NCBI RefSeq assembly: GCF_014633365.1
Contig: NW_026267104.1
Coordinates: 744,001-808,000 of the forward strand
Length of the DNA: 64,000 bases
Source of the DNA: Diospyros lotus
Taxonomy: Eukaryota; Streptophyta; Magnoliopsida; Ericales; Ebenaceae
Direction: 5' to 3'
Within the stretch, counting starts at the first letter, position 1. Each line of letters starts with the position of its first letter. Made by a program: the position numbers and the translations under genes. Below the pieces are notes generated by a model. The model searched no databases. It had not been told where the DNA came from and saw nothing but the letters and a program-made list of their open reading frames with translations. Of the stretch, positions 10,471 through 22,400 are shown in pieces.

Positions 10471-12762
10471 ATGCACAGATCATTCCACCTCCTTGCCATT
10501 GGCATCATCTTCTTGGTCTGGCCGGACGCAGTTGTTTCGGTGGACCTGAGATTCAAAGCCTGCAGAGGTCATAGCTGTGGAAATGGTCCCAATATAAGCT
10601 ACCCTTTTTGGATTGACAAGAGGAATGGCTCCCTCTGTGGCCTTCCAGGCTACAAGGTCACTTGCAAAGGCAAAAACCCGGTTCTAGGAATCTCGAGCGA
10701 TGAATATATCATCAAAGACATCTTCTACAGCAACAATTCATTGCTCTTGGCAAGCAAAATGGCCCATGATTTTGATAATCCATGCCCAATTCCCCAGCAT
10801 AATTTCAGCATTGAGGGGACTCCATTTCGCTGCAGCTTTAGCTACGTGGATCTCTTCTTCTTCTACAGCTGCACCAAGTACCCCATTGAACAAACATACT
10901 CAATTCGTTGTGCCAGTAACTCCACCCATTTCTCCTTTGCTGTTTTCCATAAGGAGATCTTGGAGTTCAAGAACTACTCGATCGAGTCGTGCCATTCTTG
11001 GGTCAAGGCACCTGCAGAGGCTGAGCACATAGGGAAGTTGTTGCGCATGAATTTTACTGATGTTTTGAGAAAAGGGTTTGTTCTGCAATGGGATGAAAAT
11101 CATTGTGCAGCCTGCAGGAGAAGCGGAGGCCGCTGTGGCTCTGATAACCGCAGATTTACCTGTTTTTGCCCGGATAGACCCCATTCCAGAGCCTGCAATG
11201 ATGGTAAAATCAATTGAATCTTCAATTGTTCTTCCCGGTACCAACAAACAATTCGTATTCATATTCATTTGTGATCTTATCTGAACTAACAATTAATTCA
11301 TCTTCTTTCTTGATTATCCTCACAGATAAAGTTACTTGGCAGGTGAAGCTTGTTATAGGTAAGTACTACATGCCCCTGACATGGAATTTATCGTGTTATC
11401 GCCTCTGCCCGGAAATTGTTTCAACTTCTTGGAGAGCATTTTTGATCAATTTTTCCTTGCAGGTTTGGCAGCAGGAGGAGCTACAATCTTTATCATGGGG
11501 CTAGTTCTCTTGGTCTATTATCGTCGAGACAGAAGAAAGGAGGCTACTCCAGCTTACTCGTCGTCTAAAGGAACTCCGAATTGTTCTTCTTCTATGGAAG
11601 ATCCTGAAAAGGCAGGATCCTTTAACGGAATCCAACTTTTCAGCTACAATGAACTGCAAGAGGCCACCAACAACTTCGATTCCAGAAAAGAAGTTGGAGA
11701 TGGAGGATATGGCTCGGTATACAAAGGTATGTGTACAGAAATGAAGCACTATGGATCTGTGGTTTATGCCAATGAAAAGTTCACTCTTTTTGAGACTTAC
11801 TTTGGGATGAAAATCTTTGTCTAGGCAAGCTCCAAGATGGGCGTTTTGTGGCTGTGAAAAGGCTCTATGACCATAACTACAAGAGGGTTGAGCAGTTCAT
11901 GAATGAAGTGGAGATCCTCACGCGCTTGCGCCACCAAAACCTTGTCACCCTCTATGGCTGCACCTCGCGCCAGTGCCACGAGCTGCTGCTCGTGTACGAA
12001 TACATTCCTAATGGCACGGTTGCTGATCATCTTCATGGGGACCGAGCCAAGCCGGGATCAGTCTCATGGGGCACCAGAATGAGCATTGCCATTGAAACAG
12101 CCAGGGCACTGGCCTACCTCCACGCATCGGATATCATCCACCGCGATGTCAAGACGAGCAACATCCTTCTGGACAACAATTTCTGCATCAAAGTGGCCGA
12201 TTTCGGGTTGTCCCGGCTCTTCCCAAGCAATGCCACCCATGTGTCAACTGCTCCACAGGGCACTCCAGGGTATGTGGATCCAGAGTACCATGAATGCTAC
12301 CAGCTGACTGACAAGAGTGATGTTTACAGCTTTGGGGTGGTTCTTGTTGAGCTTATATCATCCAAGCCTGCAGTGGACATCACTAGGCATCGCCATGAAA
12401 TCAACCTGTCCAACATGGCTATCAGCAAGATCGAAAACAAGGCGCTGCACGAGCTTGTGGATCCATGGCTCGGGTTTGAAGAGGACTGCAAGGCGAGGAA
12501 GATGATCACAGAGGTCGCAGAGTTGGCATTTCGGTGCTTGCAGTTGGATAGGGACTTGAGACCATCTATGGCAGAGGTTTTGGAGGCTTTGGACCTGGTT
12601 CGGGGCGGGGATTGCAATGGAAAATATGCAGAGGAGGAGGTGGATGTTCCAGCAGCAGCAGATGATGCTGTGCTGTTGAACAGTGATCCGCCAACACTTT
12701 CACCTGATTCTGGGGTAGCCACTTGGATTAGCAGTGGAACAACATCTACATCTACTGGCTAG
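10471..12762 (+). CDS. LRK10L1: LRK10-like (LRK10L1-type) receptor-like serine/threonine kinase
   Basis: Four exons: 10471-11203, 11326-11358, 11463-11726 and 11825-12762, 655 residues. Order: signal peptide (residues 1-23), cysteine-rich GUB_WAK-type galacturonan-binding ectodomain opening CRGHSCGNGPNISYPFW, WAK-associated C-terminal cysteine cluster (SGGRCG...FTCFC), one membrane segment at about 256-275 (LAAGGATIFIMGLVLLVYY), then a full kinase. The kinase has the glycine loop GDGGYGSVYKG, VAVKRL lysine near 353, HRDVKTSN near 449, DFGLSR near 468 and GTPGYVDPEY in the activation segment, so it looks catalytically competent. The closest remembered family is the LEAF RUST 10-like kinases, cell-surface receptors linked to disease and ABA responses. 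An in-frame ATG at 10372 adds 33 residues before the signal peptide. I prefer 10471 because it puts the signal peptide at the N terminus. The gene ends 633 bp from the convergent SARD1-like gene. Confidence 0.92.
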
Positions 12763-13394
12763 CTAGCTAGATAGCATTAGCGCACAGATTCACTTGCTAA
12801 TTAGGTTTTGGATCATGATGCATTTTGTTTCCACTTGATTGTGATATCTAATTCATACCTTCAGGTGCCTTTTATTTTTGGCCATATGCCATTCAGATAT
12901 ATGACGGCAAGCCTTTGTAGTAATAGTAAGATTGATATATATATATATATATATATTTTTCCGAGATGTATACAACAGCGACTTTCACTCAACAGGGAAC
13001 GCCCCTTTCTATGCCATTCAAATGTATGCTAATGTTACGTTTAGATAGGGTCATTTGACCGTACCATTTGGAACTTCAGAATCCAAATTCATTGTTTGGA
13101 TACAATTTTGTCGAAGCCATTCGGGTTTGATCCCCATATAAGACTGAGCAACTTTTAAGCCAAACAAATGCTTAGAAGAGATGCTAATTAATTAAGAACA
13201 TCAAATTTTCACAGGTTACAGCAGATAAGAGAGCTTAGTTAATTTGCTGCTCTAATTAAGAACATTTGACAACTCATAGTAGAGTACTTGTTGCTACTAC
13301 TGCTGCATATTAAACAGAGGCATAATTATACAAGAGACTAATTTCTTTTTCTCTTGTTCAATGCCACAACTTATATGTTACAGAAGAGAAACAC
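12763..13394. other. Convergent 3' intergenic region between kinase and SARD1-like gene
   Basis: About 630 bp shared by the two 3' ends, with an (AT)n run at about 12935-12955. No ORF or RNA gene is recognised. The distance is short enough that the two 3' UTRs could approach or overlap. Confidence 0.5.
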
Positions 13395-16198
13395 TCATCT
13401 TAATTCACCGTCAGATGAAGACTCTGAAATATTATAACCAACTCCTGTTTGTACCAGAAGCCACTCATTGCTAGAAGCCGACCCCAGTCCCGGTCCAGGC
13501 CCCATCGATCCATTGGTTAGAAATGCATGTTCTTGGTGATATGATCCCATCAGAGTCTGCTGATAACAGTTGGGATAATGCTCCTCCACTCCATCACCTA
13601 TGCATACAGAAATATAGAGAGAATTTAAGTTCTATTTACCAAGTAAAAGGATGAAGTTTTATGGTGAAATAAATGGTCATATTTAGAACTAGACCTTGGG
13701 TTAGCAATGGAGTCTCATTCATAGGCACTTCAATTTCCTCCAGGCAGTTCCAGTTATGATATGCTTCTCTCACCAAACGCTCCACGCACGCCTGAATAAT
13801 TAAGACAGCGGCGACTATGTGAGTTTGGCTGCATGAATTCGAATTCAAACCACAGACAACTTCAAGAGAATCCGGGGAAAGAAAGACGTACGTACCCTTT
13901 CCATGGGATGCAAGTCTTTGATGGCTCGAGGCGGCTGGCCACCGATCGTGGCTTTGAGGATTTGGCAAACTGGATTCAAGATGATTGAGTAATCGGGGGC
14001 CTGAGATACGTACAATTTGTTGCCCATAACACAGGTTCTTGCATGCTTTACCGTCACTTCCCACATTTTGTCGGACATTCCCATGCCTAGAATCTGTGAA
14101 ACAAGAAGAGAAAATGTCAGTATATATCTTCGGAAGAAAATATATATATTGTGATGATATAATGAAGGAAGAAATCGAAGCAATTTATAAGTTGTTAATA
14201 ACATGACCTTTCTGAGACTGGAGGGGTCAACAACTGACATCTTGAGGAAATCTTGCACAGTCTTGACGCCGGCAGAGGCCAACTTCTTGTGGAAAGCGCC
14301 ATCTTTTCCGATCTTCTCAAGCCTCCACACTTCGTCTTCTAGGTTGGGCGGGTGATGCTTTCTGTACACTGCATGGAGTATTCCTACATCAATCCTCAAT
14401 TTGTTTTTTCTACCCACTTCTGTATACATATATGGCCAGAGTAATGATAGGGAAGGCACCTTCTCAAAGGAAGGCGGCGTTTGTTTGTTTGCTTGTTTGG
14501 CCACAATAATTAACACACATATATAAAAAGGGCAACATGTTAATTAGGGCAGATGCAGGACCATTATTAATTCCATTTGGTCCACGTACGGAGTTCACCA
14601 AACAGCCCTCTAAATAGTAATTACTACTGAAGAAGGTTCCATATCGTAAATTGTGCTCACTTGGATCAAAGGATCGATGCTTACAATATTTTATTAATTC
14701 ATATTAATATGTAAATTTTTCATATGGGATTGTCTCTCTCGTGTAACATTCATTTTATATATGGTGTCGTTCTAAATTAATTCTATCATCACTTATATAA
14801 TATATATTACGAGCTCTCGTATTAAAATGGTAGTTGAAAACGAAAAATGTACGAGATATCTTTAAAATGAGACCTCATGAATTAATATTTTGTTGAACAG
14901 AAAGTACGCACATTATTTTTTTATTTTTTTGTATCCATCGATACCTTTAAATTTTAAGTGGGACATCATTTTCCTTAAATAATTAATATATCGATCTAAG
15001 ATATGTTATGGATGTAGAATTGGGTAACTAGCTAGCAAGAAAGCAACCCAAATGTAAGGAAGAAGAAGCTTACATTCTCCACGGTGATCTTTGACAACGA
15101 AAGATTCAGTCATGGCTTCGCGAATCCTAACGCCTGGACAAGAGCCTTGAGCCACCCTGGCGCCGAGCTTGAACTTCCTGCTGCGGATCCAGCTCGAATT
15201 ATCGGTGAACTCTATCTCGCCTACGGCAACAAACCCGTCTCTCATGGTGACCCCCTGATCGCAGCCGGTGAGCAAGGGCCGCTTCCCGGTCCTTTCCTTC
15301 ACGATATTCTTCTCGAACTCCGCGCTGCTCCATGCGTCCGATTCGCCGGCCGGGAAGTCGCCATCTAAGACCACGATCTCCACTCTTATGGGGCGGGCAA
15401 GGGAGGTTCGAATCAGCTGGTGATCGGGTCCGACGTCGAAGAGAAGGATTTCGAGAGGGGAGTTGTCGGCGTCGAGAATCTTGGTGCCGGTGAAGATCGG
15501 AAGGGAAAGCTTCTTGTTGAATATCAGTTGCAGGCTGGACGTCGTCGGCTCCGGCGCCTGAATCCGCAGCGACGGAGACCGGCTTATATTCGATCTTCCT
15601 CCGACACGTCTCAGGCTATTCTCCACCTCTTCATTCACCTTGTAAGAATTAGAAACACGTACGAGATTTAATAAAATTATTATCGATCGGTACTAACTAA
15701 TTAACTAAGACTGGAAACTTAATTTGAGGTTTAAATTCCAGATTAATTTTTGACTGTTTCGACGTTATTATATATATATATATATATATATCTATCAAAA
15801 TCAGTAGACTAGTAGTTGAGGTGATTCTTAATCTTATAATTAGCATTTGAGGGTTTTTGGGTTTGTGTTCATGATGATGGAGATCAAAAGGATCAAACAT
15901 ATATACGCATATACATAAACATACCACTCGTCTTAGCATTGGCTCCAAGGTTGAGCAGAAGTTCTGCAAGAAATTGCCGGTGACGACCTCTCCAATTACA
16001 CTGAAACAAATTAAGATGAAATTAACAAACCAGACACAGTGTTAGCTTGTGGAGATGATCAAGAAGAAGAAGAAGAAGAAGAACTAAGAGGAAGATGGAA
16101 TATACGTACGAGGCAAGGGAGCGTGAGGTTTTGATTCTTTTTCCATTGGGATGATCCGGGTCGGTGCCCGAGTCATCCAAGAACCGTTTGGCTGCCAT
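13395..16198 (-). CDS. SARD1: SARD1-like CBP60 family transcription regulator
   Basis: Seven exons on the minus strand, in transcript order 16198-16110, 16000-15925, 15638-15074, 14368-14208, 14093-13896, 13791-13695 and 13597-13395, all GT-AG and in frame, giving 462 residues. The N terminus MAAKRFLDD...KRIK is a basic, nuclear-type start. Then comes the CBP60 core: [49 protein letters not shown], the invariant VKDHRGELYRKHHPP and [19 protein letters not shown], and [18 protein letters not shown]. Length and sequence fit Arabidopsis SARD1 (about 450 residues) better than the longer CBP60a-f or CBP60g. SARD1 binds promoters of salicylic-acid biosynthesis genes such as ICS1 and, unlike CBP60g, does not need calmodulin. 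The C-terminal tail after [10 protein letters not shown] is variable. Assignment to SARD1 rather than another CBP60 rests on remembered similarity. Confidence 0.88.
15765..15792. repeat. (TA)n microsatellite in intron 2 of the SARD1-like gene
   Basis: Pure alternating TA run inside the intron between exons 3 and 2. It is an intronic simple repeat with no coding effect. Confidence 0.85.
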
Positions 16199-16608
16199 TA
16201 ACGTTGAAGGGAAAGCTAATTAACCAACTTATATATGATTGTATGAGAGAGAGAGAGAGAGAGAGAAGGAGCTAGCTAGGAGGAAAAGGAGGAGAAGGAG
16301 GGATTAAGTGGGCATGAGATTGCATATATATATATATATATATATGCATCGATCTATATTACAAAGAAAAGACATGGACGTGGAAGTTTATAAGGAGGGT
16401 CATCTCCATATATACCATAGCTTTAATTTTCTGAAATATTTTAATGGAAAATATGAAAAATGCAGGTTCCTTCCTGGAATGGCAGCGGAAGCATCCGGGC
16501 AGCAATGCCTTTGATGATGACCTACTCTCGGTGATGTAAAGACTTTTGACGTAAACACCTTTCTCTTCTCTGCTCTTCTCTTCTCTGCTCTTCTCTTCTC
16601 TTCAAGTC

Positions 16609-16647
<39 letters not shown>

Positions 16648-18233
16648 CTCCACTGTTCTTTTGAATTAAATTAACTATAAAATATAATTTTTAAAATAAC
16701 AAAAATTTCGAATTATCTCATAAAAATTAAATTGATTAAAAAATTAAATTAATCAGTAAAAATTAAATTTGTGCTATTAAAAATACTAATATCACAGTGG
16801 TGTCCGCGTGGTGTATATATTATATATATATATGTATGTATGGACCCCCTCCCCCACCCACCAAAACCAAAGGTTTTTTTTTTTTTTTTTTTTAATCTCT
16901 TATATACTTAGATAAAAATAATTAATGAGTTCAAATCTTTTATAACTTATTTTTTTGCTCAGACTCATATATTAATATTGCTTTTATTTACCCAAAAATA
17001 ATATTTTTTAACTCTTTAGCAAAGAATTGCATGCACCCAAAAATAATATTAAAAAAAAAAAAAAAGAAACTGGTAAATGGAAGCGCAAGGTAAATCAACG
17101 GATGAGAAAGGATGTTGAGATTGAGGAGTGTTGTGGACCGTGGGATCTACCTACCTGTGGAATCTGAAAATGTTGACTCTCCGAGCCGTGTGTGTAGTCG
17201 TCACGCGTGTATATATATTATATTATATTATATTATATATAAAATAAGTTGATAGTAACTAAGTAAATAAATAAATAATGACTTAGAAAATAAAATAAAA
17301 GAACTTTGATTTTCAAGGCACTCATTCAGTGGTCAACCCATCATTTCTCTCTCAGAATGTCCCTCTCCTCTCTTCTCTTCTCTTCTCTTCTCTTGCCCAC
17401 ACAATGGACCCCACCCATCAAAACATTTTAATTTAATCTTCATTGCTAATCTCGGTTAAGTTGTTGATCACTTTGACTCCGTCTTTTAATTTAATCTCTA
17501 TATTAAAATTAAATTAAATAATTGAATCAACTAAAATATTAACAATGACTTATTTTTGCATTTTTTTATTTTTCATTTTTCAATTGATTTAGTTTTCTTT
17601 TTTAATTTATTCGCTTTGATTTGATTTAATTCTTTATACAAATTTAATCTATTCTATCTTTTTGAGTAATTCAGTTTGTTGACTCCAATATTGAAAATGT
17701 TTAAATCTCAAGTTTGAATCTTCTTATGTAGGAAGATTGTGTCAGTGTCAAATAAATTATTAAAAATTAAATTAATTATTGTATTTTAAAAAAATTAAAA
17801 AATATTATTATATTTTCAGATCCAGGGCCAAAATACTTTCTACACTTAAAAATAGTCAATTTATAATTATTCTTTAAATCTAGATTTGGGGTTCTATTTG
17901 AGAATAATAATTTTTTATTATAAATATTTATTTTATTTTTAAAATGATTAAATTATTATTTTTATTTATATAGTATTTAAATCATAAAATTTTGAAGATT
18001 TATGATGTTATATTGTTCATTCGATTTGTTTTTTATTATCGTGTCTATAATTTTTATTTAATAATTTTTAATCTAATATATTTAATAAATAATTATTAAT
18101 TAATGATAATTTATTAATATTCTTTAAATACTATTAATATTAATAATAAGTAAATAAAAAATTATATAAAAAAATTAAAATTTGTTATATTTAAAATAGA
18201 AGGGTAAAATAGGAATAAACACATTACTCTAAA
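16199..18233. promoter_or_regulatory. Upstream region of the SARD1-like gene
   Basis: In gene orientation this starts with a (GA/TC)n tract at 16242-16264 and a TATA-rich run at 16323-16345, about 130 bp above the ATG and the best TATA candidate. Further out are TGACG (16547-16551, TGA-factor type, overlapping TTGAC), a second CT-rich block (about 16560-16645), TTGACT at 17173-17178 and GGTCAA at 17331-17336 (both W-box type). WRKY and TGA factors are known regulators of SARD1 in Arabidopsis; here the motifs are only sequence matches. The remainder is AT-rich with poly-T and (TA)n tracts and no gene. Confidence 0.4.
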
Positions 18234-19400
18234 GAGAAATTCTATTAGCAGCCCGAAAAATTACTCTTCACAGCCTATGCCCCATCAAATTTTCTAAAAA
18301 TTGTAAAGTACCTATTTTACCCCACACCCAATCCTCTAATTCGATCACCTCTCATCGCCGATCATCGTCTCGCATCTCCCTCTCTCCCGCATTATATATA
18401 CACAAACATATACGTATAAATATATATACACACGGCCATTCAACCAGCACACACACATATACATATATATATATATATATACAGAGCATGGCCGCGGCCA
18501 TGCAACCAGTAACCACACACGCAAACTAACAAGCAAGCAAGCGCGCGCGCGCACACACACATATATATATACACACAACATGGTCGTGGCTATGGCAGCC
18601 GCGACCATGAAACCCAGCACACACACATACACACATATATATATATACACAAACACACACACATATATATACACACATATATATATACACACACAAAAGC
18701 ATGGCTGCGGCCATGAAAATCTCCGTACCGTGAGGTGCGGGGATTTTAGCAAGCCCCGCATCTTGCGATGCAAGGAATGCTCGCACCGCGAGATGCAAGG
18801 ATTCCGCACCTCGCGGTGTGGGAGTTTTTGCAACTCCCGCACTACGAGATGTGAGGAATGCCCGCACCATGAGGTGCGGGAATTTCAAAAACCCCCCACA
18901 CTGCGAGGTGCAGAGGTTTTCATGGCCGCAACTATGCTTTTGTGTGTGTGAGTGTGTGTATATATATATAGGTGTGTGTATATATATATATATATGTGTG
19001 TGTGCTGGGTTTCATGGCAACAGCTGCCATGGCTGCGGCCATGCTGTGTGTATATATATGTGTGTGTGTAGGCGCGCTTGCTAGTTTGTGTGTGTGCGGT
19101 TGTTGGTTGCATGGCCGCGGCTGCCATGGCAGCCGCGGCCATGCTCTGTATATATATATATATATATGTATATGTGTGCGTGCACTGGTTGAATGGTCGC
19201 ATGTATATATATTTATATGTATGTGTATGTGTGTATATAATGCGGGAGAGAAAAAGATATGCGAGATGATGGCCGACAATGAAAGGTGATTGGAGGAGAG
19301 GTTGGCTGTGGGGGTAAAATATGTATTTTAAAATTTGTAAAAAATTTGATGGGACGCGGGTTGTGAATAGTAATTTTTCGGACTGCCAATAGAATTTCCC
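18234..19400. mobile_element. Long-TIR Mutator-like (MULE) foldback element
   Basis: A very large inverted repeat. The left end GAGAAATTCTATTAGCAG... and the inverted right end GGGAAATTCTATTGGCAG... stay alignable for about 450 bp towards the centre, including the (CA)n/(TG)n and (TA)n stretches and CATGGCCGCGGCCATG palindromes. A perfect 9-bp target duplication, TACTCTAAA, flanks it (18225-18233 and 19401-19409), which is the Mutator-superfamily length. No transposase is encoded. The open frames across it are low-complexity readings of the dinucleotide repeats. The spacer (about 18723-18925) is a separate GC-rich minisatellite. Confidence 0.85.
18723..18925. repeat. Palindromic minisatellite in the centre of the MULE
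   Basis: About seven diverged units of roughly 22-35 bp, each built on CCGCACC...GGTGCGG arms around a GCGAG-like core and separated by AAGGAATGC or GGGAATTTC-type spacers. Each unit is itself a potential hairpin. The GC-rich block contrasts sharply with the AT-rich surroundings. Confidence 0.7.
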
Positions 19401-19409
19401 TACTCTAAA

Positions 19410-22400
19410 TTTGAGGTAGTAAATTTGGGGGTGGGTTGAAAATGGTCCAAGTTCTTTTGAGTAGAGATAGATTTGACATGTTATTGGAAAACGTTAAAAT
19501 AAACATATATCATAATAACTAATATAGTTTTGAATTTAAAAATATAATAATTTATTCAATCAAAAAGACCAATTTGACCCTCAAAACTAAAATATAATGA
19601 CTTGTTTGCCAATTTAACTTGTACCAAAATTTCAATTTGTTTTATTTTGAGTTTTTTGTGGGCACAAATTATTTCATTATTCAAGCATAAACATTATGCC
19701 ACACAATAAAAAAAATATTTAATATAACTATCATGAGATCATGTTCATGATATGTTACGTTGATAACATAATTACATAGTTTTATAGTTACATTAAATAT
19801 TTTTTTAATAACAAAATTCATTTTCGTCTTATATATTTATGAAAAATTTTATTTTCAACCGATGTGGGACATTAATGTTTCCTATTACACGACAAGATAG
19901 CACTTTCGTCGCGATTAAAGGAACTTAGCCTGGCCTAAATTTAGTCAATTTTGGTATTTTTAGTAGGGCTTGCAATAATAATTTATAGTGGGTAATACTA
20001 ACCACCATTGTACTGAGGGTAAGTGTTAAAGGGAACAATAAGTCCATAATGTTTTGAAACAACGCACATTTATTCTACCTTACTTTTCATTATTCAAACA
20101 AGATGTAAAAAAAATAAATATTATTTAAAAATAATAATGTGCATATTACCCATTTATAATAAAGGTTTTACTAATTTTATTTTTAATGTTCAAACACTCA
20201 AATTAGTTAATTATAAATATATTATATCTTAAAATATTTAAATGCTAAAATAAAATGTTAACAAAGACCTTCTGGGTTGTACAAAAATAAAAATAAAAAC
20301 GCGAAACGAATACGATATGAAACGGAAATAAGAAAATGATATTTTTTTAGAGATTAGAAAATAGAAACACATAAATAAAAAAATATAAGAATATTTTGTA
20401 AATATAATTTCTTATATAATAAAAATTCTTCATGAATGAAAATGCATTTACGATATTTTTTTGATATTATGAAATGGCCTATAAACGTCTTTTTGGTATT
20501 TTTCATTGTTTTGATATAAGAAACATTTTGAAAACCTCAAAACGATACCTCGAGTCCTTTTTCGTGTATTATTGGAGACCTTTATTGTGAGAAATTTATT
20601 TTCATAAAACTATGAAATTTGGTGTTAGTTTAGAGGTGTGATAAAGGCAGGCAGGCAGGGACAGGGAGGGGATAAGCAATGGGTGGGTCGAATTCGAGGG
20701 AAATAACGTTGGTGTTTCCAAGCAGACAGCGATTAGTAGTCTCCGCTTTGCCTTTTCGCTTAGTGACTTGGGCTCCAAGTTCTTGTTGATAGCCACGCGG
20801 TGTTCGCCAGAAAGCGTGTTCCCTTTTGTTTGTCTTTTTACTTTTATCGTCTCCCATTCGTCCTTTATTGAATGTTTTCAATTATTGATTTTTTTAATAA
20901 CCTTTCTATGTTAATATATTATATTTTATGTTATGTTACGTTACGTTAATATAAATATATAATATATTAATATTAAAAAATATATTTTTATTTTTAAACT
21001 TTTATATTTTTTTTTATAAAATCTTAAACTTTTTGTGATTCTAAATATACTAACTGAACAATGCAAGATCACTCATTTAAATATTTAATCATCAAGTGAT
21101 ATGTACACACACTGACATGATAATTTTTTATCGTCTTCTCAATTCTCCCTCACCTCTCTCCGACATTTTTTCTCTCTTTCTCTTCAATTATATCTCCTTT
21201 TTTTCTAACTTCTTCTTAACTCAATTTATTTCTTTGATTACGTCTTCTTAGATTTAACAGCATCTTCAGTCTTCCTATCTTTATCTAACTATAGGTAAAA
21301 TACTTAAAAAAATAATAATATAATTTAAATGTTAAACCAAAATCCACCCTCATAGCGTACCAAACAAGCGATGAGATCTAAGTTTCAAATCTAACAGTAC
21401 ATGTAATAAACTTCTCACAAATAGTTATGTGTGACATTGAAAGATGATTACTCCCTCTCATAGCGTACCAAACAAGCTATGTGATCTAAGTTTCAAATCT
21501 AATACTACATATAATAAACTTCTCACAAATAATTATGTGACATTGAAAGGTGATTACTCCCTCAACAACCCAAGAAAAGGGGAGCATGAATTAATATTCC
21601 AAACATAAATCACACCAAAAGTGTCACATTTTTTAAGACAAATTCTATGTAATCAAGTTAGTTGTCTAATCAAATCAAATCTTGTTTATTTTGAACCTCA
21701 CACGAAGAGTAAAATCATACAAAATGATAAGATTAGGACATTTTCAATAATAACATGCAAATTTAGTTAATTTTCATTTTATAGTTAATGTACCAATATA
21801 TATATATTAATCATTTTAAATTTCAATATCAGGGAAGTGTATGAATTAAGTGCTTGTTATCTATTCTTCTGTTTTGAACCACTTTGTAACTTGGAGTTTT
21901 CATCATAAATGTCAATTTTTATGTAAAATGATAATTTGAATTATGAGTATATTTTTTGCACTCTAAATAATTAAGTTGGTGAGTAACTAGAGGTTAATTA
22001 GTATCGCAAATGTTAACACTTGAGTGCAAAGCCAAAATAATAGTTGGAAAAGTGAGTGAATTGATGGATTTAGACAGTGAATTTGTTTGCAGTTTTCTTC
22101 TGATATTTTTATATAGATTTCTCATTGTTAAGAGAAATATAAATATATGATAGTAGTTTAGATTATTCTCTTACATATTTTTATTTTGGGTTATGTAGTT
22201 CGGGATATACCTTACCCTAAACCTATAGGTATTTTAAATTTTTTTAATACAATTCTTATTTATGAAAAAAAATATTATATTTATATGCCATTACTATCTT
22301 TTAAAGAAAGAGACGTGTTTATCCACTTCTTATGGTGGTTCAAGTGTTTGTCTATCCTTCTCGATAAGAAAGAAATTACGAATTTTAAGTAGATTTTTAT

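Noticed and set aside
15084..15671. Plus-strand frames opposite exon 3 of the SARD1-like gene
   Set aside because: They mirror a conserved CBP60 exon with splice sites on the minus strand and have no domain of their own.
18723..18925. Regularly spaced repeats that could suggest a CRISPR array
   Set aside because: The units are diverged palindromic minisatellite copies in a plant transposon, with no constant repeat plus unique-spacer pattern and no cas genes.
18345..19289. Several 60-165-codon open frames on both strands inside the MULE
   Set aside because: They are translations of CA/TG and TA repeats (runs of THTYIYI or VCVYIYI) mirrored between the two inverted arms. There is no protein family.
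20602..20881. Minus-strand frames in a normal-composition island
   Set aside because: Two overlapping short frames without recognisable domain. Could be an exon or leader of an unseen gene, but nothing supports it.
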